Assembly (NCBI GenBank): GCA_015680685.1
Contig: MNCI01024146.1
Span: forward strand, 28,257-92,256
Source: Gnetum montanum
Lineage: Eukaryota; Streptophyta; Gnetopsida; Gnetales; Gnetaceae
Direction of reading: 5' to 3'
Length of the DNA: 64,000 nucleotides
Shown: piece after piece, positions 9,880 to 19,895 of the stretch
Position numbering within the stretch: position 1 is the first letter of the stretch
Layout: each line of letters opens with the position of its first letter
Program-made: the position numbers and the translations under genes
Notes under the pieces: generated by a model
What the model saw: only the letters and a program-made list of their open reading frames with translations
The model's database searches: none
Told to the model about the DNA's origin: nothing

Positions 9880-12718
9880 TCACACTGTCCCTAGGGGTGA
9901 TGGTTTTGATGGACCTTCTCTAGCCTCTGGCCCATGCGTTGGTGGCAGCATGAATGACGGTTGCCCTGCGGTAGCTACAACTTTTGGAGCCAACCGGAAG
10001 GCCTCTAAGAGAGCCCTCATCTTTTCTTCTTTGCTTCTAGGGTCGTTCACAGTCCAGGTAGCTTCTCCAATGTGTGCTAGAACTGGAACTTCCCAAGGGC
10101 ATGGCAGTGCCGGAAAGAGTTCTTTCAAGTTGACAAACCAGGTTGTGAACTACTTGCGTTTGATGTCGAATGCTCAGATTGATGCCTGCAGCTGCTAGTA
10201 GTCATTCATTCTTTGGCCTATGTCCTCTGTGATGGTACATTGGCCTTCAAAGATTGTGTGGAGAACCTCGAATTCCACGTTTTCCATTTGTAGCTTCTGC
10301 TTTGTTGCTTTGTACACCTGGAAATCTCCCTCGTATAGGGAATACGAGGTGGCCACTTGTTTTTCCAATTTTGACCATAGTCTCCCAGCTATGAGCATAG
10401 CTAGGTTTGCATATCGGAGGTTGGCCAACTCCATGTACTCTGTCATTTTCTCAATCTGCAGCTCCTTCAGATGGATTTTTGCTTTATTATAGGCATTGAA
10501 CCCATCAAAGATAGAATGCCATACATCGCCTCCCTCTTGGAGCTACTGGAGCGCTTGGTTCATCTTGGCTTTAGTGACTTGAATGTGTTTCTCATTTACC
10601 TCCTTCTGCAATCCCACTTGGTCCCTATAATGATTTTTGGCTTTTTCAAATTTTAGGGCCTCATTTTTCCAAGTGGCAATTTCAATTATAGACTTCTGTA
10701 GCAATGCCCGGACCTCCTCCATTGATATATTGTGATTTTCAATAGCCAACCTTCTTATGTTAGCATTAACCCTAGCTAGCTCTTCCTGCTGTTGGTGGAT
10801 GAAAGTTTTCATGTCTTCATTTTCTGCACCAACATTGTGTAGGCGATGAACCTCCACGATCAGCTGTACGTTCTCCTAGAGAACCTTTGCTAAGTCCTTC
10901 TCTAAGTGATACGATCAGGTGTCTGCTATGGACTTGTCAAGGATCGCTGTCTCCCACACATCCTCAAAGATCTAAAGTCTAAGTTGAAGCTATTGAAAAG
11001 CTTCATCCCTAGTGATTTCGTGGTTGAGGATGGCTAGATCGGTAAGTTGGGCTTGTAATTTGGCTACCTATGTTGCCAAGCGCTAACAAGCATCTTGAGC
11101 AGCTTCAAGTTGCCCTTCCAAAACAAGGCTCTTTCCCCTTTTCGAGAGCAGCTTTGACTAGGTTGCCATAATGTTGTTTGGAATTTCGAAGACATCTAAA
11201 AGTGGTTGCCTAGTTCCCACTGGTCGGTCCAATAGCTCTTCATGTTGGACTGCATCAATCTGGCTACGTGAAGTTCCAGCAGACACTTTTCCATCATGTA
11301 GTCCATGAATGTTTGGTATAGGTGCTACCAATGCATTGAGAGCCATAGCAATTGTGTCAGCAACCACTTCGGCCACTACTTCCTATCTCTGGTGCTGCAT
11401 CACCAGGACCATCGCCTCCTCACCATCTTTCAAGTGTACCAAGAAAGTAGTAGCATTCCCTGAGATTTTAGCGAATAACTATTGGGTTGATGTTGATACA
11501 TCTCGGATGCTTTGATCTATTCGAGTTGGAACTTGTGCTCGAGTGGTGGAGAATATTGGCCCTGCCCTTTCAAGCAAGCTAACTAATTGAGCCACTTGCT
11601 CTAGGTGGCTCATGGCAGGGCGATGGACCGAAGGGTCTTCTCCTCCACTAGTCCTACCAGATTGCTCTCACTAGCTCAAGAGCATTTCTTGGATCTCGTG
11701 GATGTATTCTATCGTGGTTTGCAAGCCCTGCTGCATTGTTTGTATAGGTGGTGGAGGTGGTTGCTACTCCTCCTTTGTCTATGTGACGGCAGAAGTTTTT
11801 TCTTTCATCATGTCTCGCCATGAGGCAATTGGGGTGCACTAGATTACATCGTTGAAATATCGTGCTATCCCTGCCCGTTTGCACAACTTTTAGATTAGGC
11901 AAGGAAAGGGGAGAGCTCTTCTTCCATGTTTGTTCTTAGTGAACCTCTTTTCAATCTCCAGAAACAGCAACTGTGGAAGACTCATGGGAAATTTTCCCAC
12001 TCAAGGTGGCACATGCACGAGTGGAGAAGGCTTGATCTTACTGGGTCTTACCATTGGGTTTAGGTGGTAAGACGCAATCTTTGAGTACACTCTCTCCACC
12101 ATGGTTAGAGAGCCGAATTCCTTGCACTCTAACCCATAGCACCATTTAGTCCATTCCACCTTTACCTCTGGATTAGCTTGCTTTGGAATTTCTACCACAT
12201 CTACCCTAATTTCGGGCAATGCCAGAGCCAGTGCTATCGCCTCTGAAGAGTAAGAGAAATAAATGTCTTTGATTCTTACTCTAGACCATGGTTGCCAATT
12301 TGTCCAAAAGAGATAAGTTTATCCTAAGTACCATTCACCACTGGTTGTAATGATTGGCCACATCGGAGAGTTCTGTAGTTGGAGCCTTACATCTTCTGGC
12401 GCATTCTCGAGGAACGGTCCAAAATTTAGCTCTTGAAGGACCATTTGCTGCATCTCACGTGGCGTGATAGCATCAAGGCAGGCTTGGTTCAGCATGACCT
12501 CAAGCCGTGCTACCCAAGGGACCTCATCCCTAAGCGATTGCTCAATGGGAATCTCCTCTTCAGGAATCTGATGAACAGATTCCATGTCAGGTCTTTCGTA
12601 GAAGGGCCTAGTTGCATGTGAGCCCTTCGCATGCGCTGGCAGTTGCACACCTCATCCCCTTCTTGTGCATGGATGCTTGTCCCTTGGTTGTGATAGTCCT
12701 TCATCCCTTGGGTACCAT
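9880..12718 (-). pseudogene. ORF3 of element A: unassigned third gene after pol
   Basis: A single degenerate minus-strand frame runs from about 12648 to a TGA at 9880 (about 920 codons); a further 70 bp to the likely ATG at 12718 is reached by one frameshift. Legible landmarks are PEEEIPIEQSLRDEVPWVAR, SEAIALALALPEIRVDVVEI, EWTKWCYGLECKEFGSL, LLFLEIEKRFTKNKHGRRAL and the end PLGTV-stop. The last third is rich in Glu, Lys, Gln and Leu with heptad-like spacing and looks coiled-coil. I see no signal peptide or membrane segment. Stops are mostly TAG, TAA or TGA derivable from CAG, CAA, CGA or TGG. Element C carries a homologue with the same ends. It occupies the env position of Athila elements but does not look like an envelope protein. 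Function unknown. Confidence 0.75.
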
Positions 12719-12730
12719 CTGCAATCAAAC
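12719..12730 (-). promoter_or_regulatory. Splice-acceptor-like site before ORF3 (element A)
   Basis: On the minus strand GTTTGATTGCAG ends directly before the ORF3 ATG at 12718. Element C has GTTGTGATCATAG in the same place. Splicing of a genomic RNA to reach ORF3 is an inference; no donor was identified. Confidence 0.35.
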
Positions 12731-12928
12731 ATAACTTCCTGTTAGACCGTTCATAAGTAGCTGAAGATGGTCCCTATATACCTTCTCAGTTTGACCAAGT
12801 TATGTTATTGGCATAGGCACACCGTTAAGTCTTCCGAAGCATTAATTTATGGGTTAGGGCCAAATTTTTCATAATTAACCAATTAATTAACTAATCAATT
12901 AATTATAGTTAATTTCACAAAGGCACCA

Positions 12929-12943
12929 CCCCCCACGACTGAG
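12929..12943 (-). promoter_or_regulatory. Internal polypurine-like motif, copy 1
   Basis: On the minus strand CTCAGTCGTGGGGGG repeats the terminal polypurine tract motif about 200 bp upstream of ORF3. Elements C (32511-32526) and B (55755-55772) keep it at the matching place. Confidence 0.55.
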
Positions 12944-13095
12944 AGCATACCTCCGAGTGCGTAAAAGGGAAAGGATCGGTTGATGTGGACTTACGATGGA
13001 ATGTAGGTGCGTTGGGAAAGGTTAGGCAGAAAAAATGGTAAAAAATCCCCTCAATTTGAACTCCAAATGATGAAAAATGACAAAGTGTGGCAGGG

Positions 13096-13169
13096 TATAT
13101 ATAGGGGTTAGGCACTGCATCGACGGGGCCACGTATACTCAGTGACTGTGTCGATGGGGCCCTGTCGAT
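13096..13169 (-). promoter_or_regulatory. Internal LTR-like promoter upstream of ORF3 (element A)
   Basis: Palindromic hexamers ATCGAC, GTATAC, GTCGAT and GTCGAT lie at plus positions 13119, 13133, 13150 and 13164 (spacings 14, 17, 14). A TATATATA box follows on the minus strand at 13096-13104. This is the same order, array then TATA, as in the LTR U3 of this element. It points toward ORF3, whose ATG is 378 bp downstream. Promoter activity is inferred. Confidence 0.5.
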
Positions 13170-14865
13170 GCAGGGGTGTTTACCCATTGACTAGCATTGA
13201 CCAACCCATATAAAGCCTAAAATGATGAATTTGAAATGCCAAATTAAGGCGGTTGAAGCGTGTGAGAGGCTTGGACATGGCTAAGGACATGAGGAAGGTA
13301 ACTAAGCTAAAAAAAGAGACAAAAATAAGAGAATGGGATGCAAAAAGAACTCTGTGGGGAATAAATCGAGCAATTGGACTCGAAAATTAGTCAACCACAA
13401 AATCCAAAGGATGGGAGGCTAAACAAGCAGGACCAAGAAGATGCAGGTGGATCCTCCCCATAGTAGGTCATATCCTTAGTAGCCCCTACATAGCCCTCAA
13501 CACCGGGGTCCATGGGCCCCAGGGCCAAGAAATGGTGGACACCAGGTAAGACTCCTACTCAAGAGATCTTGCCAAGGCATGAGAAACCCATGGATATCAT
13601 GACACACCTTCACGACATAAGATAGATAGTGAGGTGAGGGACAGAGAGAACGGGGTGAGGAGAGAGAGATGAGAGAATGGTATGTTGATCGTTGGTCACA
13701 TGAACCCCATGTGTAGATGTGGTTAAGTGACCTGGGATAACTGTTCCTGAGTTTAGACCCAAAACCATCTACATTCAATGACATCACAACAATAGACAAA
13801 GTCCCAGCCATCCCCCAAGGAAGCAAGAATGATGCCATAAAGAAACACCACTCCAACAAACATGAGAGGAAGGAAGGGAACGTGACAAAGTTAGAGGGGA
13901 CCAAGGAAGTCCCATAACTAGTATGGTGGCCCGTTAGAGGCAGTTTAAGGGGTTTGCTTTGAATTCCCACACAGTGATTTTTTTTTGGGGGAACCACACC
14001 ATGCAAAGACCCATGCAGGTTTGCATGCATTTGACCAAGGGGTGTGCTTTGAATCCTCATTTTTATTTCTTTTATTTTGTTACTTTTTTCTTTTGAATTT
14101 TTGAAAATTTTTAGTAAGGACCACACCATGCAAGGTCGAACTGCCCAGAAGCCTCCATGGAGAGAAGGACGTGGAGCAGTACGAAATCTTCAAGGACACA
14201 CCAACAACCCAAGGGGTAGAAGATAACGACGAATATTGCAATCCCCTTGAAGTCACACCCGATTCAAGCCAATGGGTCATCCCTAAGTTTGGGAACTAGA
14301 CAAGTTACATAGTAATTACAATGTTTTTAAGTGAAGGAGTCGCATGTTCTCAACAAAAGGAAAACCATGGAGTGGGTGAATCGGTGGATGACGTGAACTC
14401 ACTACCGATTTTATGAGTGTAAATTAGACATAAAGTCTAAAAAGAACCATGCAAGGGTAGAAACTAGACAACTAGGTGGATGAGCGTATGTTACCCATCA
14501 CAACGAAAATCATCTGTGCCAGACATCTGAAGACAACAAGATGACATATTAGCAATTACACAAAAAAATAAAACATCCACAAGGAAATGAAAAATAAGTA
14601 AAGAAGGAAAAAATTGACAAATAAGTTTCAAATTTATAAACGATGGTGAAAAACAAAAAAGGGTAAAACAAAAAATGTAAAAAAAAAGTGTAAAACAAAA
14701 AAATGTAAAATAAAAAATGAGAAAACGATGAGGGATGTAGTGGAATAGATCAGCAAGGATGACAGTCTCCCCCACGACTGGGTGGAAAGGACAAGATACA
14801 AAAAATGGAGCAAGGTTGCCCTGGTGATGATGAGGCAACATCCCTAGTTAGGTGGGGCCCATGGA
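13170..14865 (-). other. Post-pol untranslated region of element A
   Basis: Long stretch between the pol deletion and the internal promoter. It contains an A-rich block at about 14590-14720 in which TGTAAAA recurs (plus strand) and a second internal polypurine-like motif, CAGTCGTGGGGG on the minus strand, at 14769-14780. Open frames here are short and not supported. The stretch aligns by eye with parts of C (about 32600-34300) and B (41651-41928 and 54780-55380). Confidence 0.6.
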
Positions 14866-15325
14866 AAGGTTTGAGTTCCAAGGGTTCATGTTTGAAGCAC
14901 TTAGGGATGTGTAAGTTTCCCCATTCACCATGATCATTGGCAGTTGGGTGCCGTTGATGAAACCCTTCAATGTTATCCATGCATTCTACATAGGCTCATA
15001 TAAGCCCCTCAGATGGTTCCATGCATGTTGTGCTACTAGCAGGGGTAGCTGTCAGCCACTGGGTACCCTCTTGTCTTGTGGCTGCTACATACAAGCACTA
15101 TGGAACTAGTGATTCTACAGTACACTAACTACATACTTGGATGGATGTCTACGTAATGGACCATAATTGCTACACACAATTGCACCTTGAGTCATTGTAC
15201 ATGATGCATGGAACATACTTCTCCTCAATCTTTCCAAAAGAATTTGCCTTTGAAATTTCAAGGGAAAGATCTCAAAGGCCTAGTCTTGCATCCACCGTGC
15301 TCAACTAGGCTCTTCCCATTATGAT
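14866..15325 (-). pseudogene. Protease-to-RT linker and pol deletion junction (element A)
   Basis: Minus-strand text RQEGTQWLTA and HEPLELKPF matches the linker that follows protease in element B (RQEGTQWLTA, NPLELKPL). It then switches straight to sequence matching the end of pol in C (LKPFH). The junction at about 14866-14877 falls on AACTCAAACCTTT, also found at the C pol end. RT, RNase H and integrase, about 3.5 kb, are missing. Confidence 0.7.
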
Positions 15326-15640
15326 TCGAAAGTCCCCCCTACACTTATCTACACTAATAACAAGGAAATCAGTAGGATAGGACCACCTGAAAATAGTGGT
15401 CACAATGTCCTCTACCACTCCCAAGGGAACAATGATGGACTAGTCTGCCAATTCGAGCTGAATGTTGCTCTGCTTTAGCAAAGGCAGGTTCCAGTTCTTG
15501 TACATATCCTTAGAGATCAAATTGACCCCTGACCCTGAGTCCAAAAGAGATTTGGATGGCTCATTTCCTACCACCTAAAGATAGATGAGGGGGCTTCTCA
15601 GATCAGTCAATTTCCGAGGAAGGTGACCTGCCTTGATCTA
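15326..15640 (-). pseudogene. Aspartic protease domain (element A)
   Basis: The retropepsin-like domain reads KSLLDSGSGVNLIS, then KDMYKNWNLPLLKQ and ELAD-stop on the minus strand. The catalytic Asp of DSG is kept, unlike element B where the same position is Asn. It would cleave the Gag-Pol polyprotein. A stop after ELAD and further decay toward the PIIMGRA-like end break the frame. It is continuous with gag upstream, as expected for a fused polyprotein. Confidence 0.7.
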
Positions 15641-16240
15641 GTCGGTCATAGCATGCATGAACATGACCATCTAGATGTTGGAGTGTTGTTGTTGTTGGCT
15701 TGGAGGCTACTCTGGTGGTGGAATAGTGGAGGTAGTTTAAGGTTTGGAGGCACTAGCCACTGGTGGGGGCGAGGGTGTGCATACATGATTGGGCCAGAAG
15801 AAGGGATGTTTCTATGGCTTGGCTTCCAGTCCACTCGGCTGAGGAGTCAGTAATATGTTAATGACCCTCGTAGCATTTTTTTGCTGCAGCTATGGTGGTA
15901 TCTCTCCTTGCATCAGAGGTGTAGGTGGTAGCTAAGTGGGGTGTTGTGGACGAGTGGTAGGAGAAGGTGATGGAGGGTAGAAGAGATGTGTGTTTTCCCC
16001 CCAGGGTGATGAAGATAGAGGGTGAAAATACTTCGGGGGGTGGTAATGACATTGAAAGGCCACATGGCTAGAAGATTCCCTTGGAGAGATCGGTTACTGA
16101 ACATAGTACCCATAGGAATTTGACTGTTTGTAAGGGTACTTCTACCTTGGAGGTGGCATCCCCCATGTTTGTGGGTGTTGCCATTGTTGGAAGTATTCAT
16201 ACGGTTGTGGTGGTGCTTCACTTGGATAGTATCCTTGCTG

Positions 16241-18142
16241 CTACTGGTGGAACCGCCTAGAATTTCCTTGTGGATAAGGCAACCTTCGGGGTGTTTTCCT
16301 TTGTGCCAAGCGAGGGTTCAATGCGTACACCCTAGACTCTTGAAGATGCGACACCACAGGACAACATCCCTTATGATGTTCATATTGGCATATGCCACAT
16401 TCATCATTTTCCTCAGTGTCAGAGTCTAGAACTTGCTCTACTACAGCGACCTTGCCCTTACCCTTATGTTGGGCACATTTAGTTTCCTTCTTCCTACACC
16501 AATTGTGGTCATTAGCTTGTCCTCTAGACTCCTTTGCGATTTTCAACACGCTTTGGATCCTTTCATGCAAAGAGTCCCACATCTTATCCACCTTTGCTAA
16601 AATTTCAGATGTGAACTTTTGTAATGGTATGGTCTTTCAGTTTACTACTGCTTCCAGTGATGATTCTTCCTCCTCATCACAAAAACGGACTTCATTTTTC
16701 CTGAGGGAAGGATCCCAGTTGAATATTTCTACACTCTCCTTTTTTCTAAGTTCTCCTTCCTTCTTGGCCACCTGTTCAATGAGGTGTTGCAATTGATGGA
16801 CCCTTCGCTCTGATAGTTGTGCCTGGGTGTACATGCCAAAGGTCTTTCACATTTCAAAACGGAGCTCATCAATGATGTGGCAAAGCTATGCCCGCTAAGA
16901 GTAACCATGACTAGGACACCGATGCAACAATGAGTAGTACCTGCTCATGGAGGCATCCAAGGGTTCATGATTCCCTTATTTTCAACCTTGGATCTACCAT
17001 CTTAGATTTTCCACTCTAGAGTACATTTGGTACTTGTCATTGAAGATTTCAAGCATTGTACTCCATCTTCTGATTAATTTCGACTCCAAGGACCAATACC
17101 AACTTTCAGCTTCTTTGATGAGCATGCGAGGGAACAGCTTCAACTTCTACCAACAATTGTCAATGTATTGCAAGGTGTAGGTGTTACGGAATGCCTACAA
17201 GTGAGTCTACAGATCATAGTTGTATCCCCCTTCAAATCTGGGTATGTTGTTCATATCAACGCACTTGATTCGGCTATCTCTCATGTGCCTACTAGGGATC
17301 TGAACTGCCTCAGCGATCTGGAGCATACTTTGGGTAGCCAATAACAGCTCATCTAAATCATAGTCCTGCTAAGGACCATGATGTCTATGACAATTCTGAC
17401 TATCTCTCCTTTCATGCCGGTGAGCATCGTGTGATTTCTCACGTGCTTCCTCACGTTGTCCCTTCCGAACCTTTTTTCCACCATCCTTTCACTTCCTCCT
17501 ACCTTGGTTATGATCAGAGCTTGAGCTAGATGAAGGAGAAGGAGAGCAAGAGGATGCAGAAGAAGGAGAGGGGTCTCTCCCTCTACCCTGATGATGGTCT
17601 CGATCATCGCATTCATCTTTGCTATGTGACCCTCCATCCCCAAGGAGATCTTGGCCACCTAGATGCTTGGATTGAATCATGGATTGGAGGACTTGCTGCC
17701 CCATGGGAAGTTTGGTTGAATGGGTGTCATGAAAGATGGGATCCCCATTGTTTTACAGCCCTTGTGAGAATAAGGGGTTACTAAATTGTTTCCCCTTAAG
17801 CTGTTCATATTTTTCCTCCTACTATTGATCTCTTGCTCATTGAGCCTCAATGGGACGATAGTCCCGGTAGTCATGGTCCTCCATGACATACTCTACTCTA
17901 AGGTCTTGGATGCCCAATCTTCCAAGATTGTGAAATAGCATTGCAGGAGCCGATTAGTCGGGAGGTTGTACAATATTGCCCTCCATGTTCCACCATTGTA
18001 GATGCTCATCCTGATGTAGGATGAATGTGAAATAAGGGACGTACTCATCGGGATGCTTGTACACCACCCAACAGTCTTGTGGCACAGGTGGGGTGGATAT
18101 CTCCCTCCTACGAGAAGAAATATTGGATGTTAGATGGTCCAT
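16241..18142 (-). pseudogene. gag (element A)
   Basis: Athila-like Gag remnant. The N-terminus contains STPPVPQDCWVVYKHPDEYV, matching gag starts of B and C (VVYIHPNKYI, VVYTHPNEFV). A capsid-like retrotransposon-gag segment (AESWYW, RRWSTMLEIFNDKYQMYS) lies at about 16950-17260. The 16241-16591 segment ends with an unusual zinc motif, CGICQYEHHKGC followed by a His six residues later, within a frame of 116 codons. The region at about 17400-17600 is Arg/His/Asp/Ser rich. Several TAG and TGA stops break the frame. The original start probably lies near 18110, aligning with the MSS start in C. Confidence 0.75.
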
Positions 18143-18267
18143 GTAATCAATGTACCTTACTACTAATTTTAATCCACCTAGCGTGCATAAATATTTCTAT
18201 CCTAGGTTTGTTTCAAGAACTTGAATGATAATTTCACTAAGGTTAGATGATGCATGTAAGACTTAAT

Positions 18268-18288
18268 AGTCCCTGAAAATGATGCCAA
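18268..18288 (-). promoter_or_regulatory. Primer-binding site of element A
   Basis: Immediately after the 5' LTR on the minus strand comes TTGGCATCATTTTCAGGGAC. It resembles the Asp-tRNA-type site of Athila elements (TGGCGCCGTTGCCGGGGA), most differences being loss of CpG. Assignment is by eye. Confidence 0.65.
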
Positions 18289-19216
18289 TGATGAGCAGCT
18301 AGGTAACCCTATGCCCAACCATGTGAATCACAGGTATTCACACGTGACTTGGTCGAATTCTGTAGACAGTAAGAACTGAACATACACTAGACTATAACAA
18401 GTGAAACCTTGGGTTAGCACAGTTGTTGTCCTCCTAATCTCACTTGTGAGGTTCTGATTACGATGGTTAAGTGAGATTAAGGCTAATGATTTTTATAGCT
18501 TTTTGCATATCTTTTGGTGGCTAATTTAAGGTATGAAAAGTAAGGAATAAACTATTATCTAATATATAATTATCCTAGCTTATACATTAACTATTCCTAG
18601 CACAAGTATTTGATCCCATCTTCTGAAGATGTTCTAAGCATCTCTTAACACTTCTGGGTGACCATACGTTAAGCATCACTGGGCTTACCAAGTGTTTGAT
18701 TTACGTTTGAGATGGTCGTACTTATGGCCTTTACGAACTACGAATAAGCGGTAGCGATCAAGATAACAATAATAGAAACTTAAGTAATTAACAAGTAATT
18801 AACAAAGCATAACATCTTAAACTATTGAATGCATAAAATAGCTAAGTCCAAATGCTGCAAGGAATGCTTGAATAGTTTTTCTTTATTGCCGTCATGCCAA
18901 TGGACTCAAATACATCAATGCTTGAATAAAGAGCCAATCACTTTTCTTACACCTGCTGTGGGCACTTGGAAAATATTCTATCTCCTGCAGGAACAAACTA
19001 TAAGAGCTTCGCTACAACTAACTAAAATATGCTTAAATGAGGCAGAAGGCCCTCTTATTTATAGGTCGAGATAGGTGGTTGCGTAAATAGGTCCACATCG
19101 ATGTAGGAAGGCTACGTTGATAGGCCTGCATCGACGTGGCCGCGTATATGTGGCCTCGTATACGTAGCCCCATATACGTGGCCCAGTCGATGCATCTACT
19201 AAATGACACTTCATCA
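18289..19216 (-). repeat. 5' LTR of element A
   Basis: A 928-bp LTR. It is longer than its partner by about 52 bp, explained by two changes. One is a 12-13 bp duplication of AAGTAATTAAC near 18785. The other is about three extra 14-bp units in the U3 array, where hexamers ATCGAC, GTATAT, GTATAC, ATATAC and GTCGAT start at 19130, 19144, 19158, 19172 and 19186. A TATA box lies at 19056-19063 (minus strand). Confidence 0.9.
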
Positions 19217-19895
19217 TTTAGCAATGAAGCTTCTTTCTCAAGTAATACAATCCGTTTTTCATTAAACATATAAAAAATATTAATATGTATTAATTTAATT
19301 AATTTATTTATGAAATGTGATGTTTGAAAACTTGAAATAGTGATGTTTTATATATCATTATGCATTCTCTAAATACCATGATTAGTAGGCTATTAGGTTT
19401 GAAGCTTCAAATGAGTTTGTTTATTGATGAAGTTTTGAATAATTTATAAAATGAATCTTTTAACAATGGAAAAAATTATTTTTGTTTTTATCATTTATGT
19501 AGGTTTCATCTTCTTCTGTTGCTGAAAGAAATTGGTCAACATATTCTTTCATTCATTGGATCAAAAGAAATAGTCTGACTCCAAAAAGAGTTGAAAAATT
19601 AGTATTTGTTCTTAGCATGATTAGATTGGAAGAAAGAAAGGAAATAAAATATAGGAAATCACCTACTCTTTATTGGGATATTAATCTAGAAGATGATGAT
19701 GTTCCAATAGTTGATGATAGAGAAAGTTATTCTACTAACTTAGTTAATGTTCCTAGAGCAATGAATCTTAATATTGATGATTCAATCCTTGATGAAGATG
19801 ATTACCACGCAAATGATATTAATGACATAGAACAAAATGAACCAGGTTTTACAAATTTACTCTTTAGAGTAGAACAAGGAGAAAATATAGGATAA
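19217..19895 (+). pseudogene. hAT transposase gene, 3' part (dimerisation domain)
   Basis: Continuation of the gene at 6650-8753. Dropping one TTTAG copy joins LQTL to AMKLLSQ in frame. A candidate intron runs from 19255 (donor GTAATA) to an acceptor TTTATGTAG at 19502. The next exon reads VSSSSVAERNWSTYSFIHW then KRNSLTPKRVEKLVFV, the conserved hAT C-terminal dimerisation domain (Dimer_Tnp_hAT). The frame stays open to a TAA at 19893 through an acidic tail (LEDDDVPIVDD). A single H-to-W change against the usual SFIHSKKRN is the only oddity seen in this exon. Confidence 0.85.

Larger units (their letters stand above)
8754..19216 (-). mobile_element. Element A: non-autonomous Athila-like Ty3 element inserted in hAT
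   Basis: The 10.46-kb element has two direct LTRs (8754-9629 and 18289-19216) and a perfect 5-bp target duplication, TTTAG, at 8749-8753 and 19217-19221. Its sense strand is minus. From right to left it carries 5' LTR, primer site, gag, protease, a deleted pol, a long untranslated stretch, a third gene (ORF3), polypurine tract and 3' LTR. RT, RNase H and integrase are absent, so it could move only with enzymes supplied by a relative. Gag and protease are close in sequence to those of elements B and C in this window. Confidence 0.9.

Noticed and set aside
10220-10492. Plus-strand frame opposite ORF3 of A as an antisense gene
   Set aside because: It is short, has no counterpart in element C, and overlaps the clearly conserved minus-strand ORF3.
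13497-14129. 210-codon minus-strand frame in element A as a real protein
   Set aside because: The matching regions of B and C have no such frame, and the composition is Ser/Pro/Leu-rich without a motif; it is treated as untranslated region.
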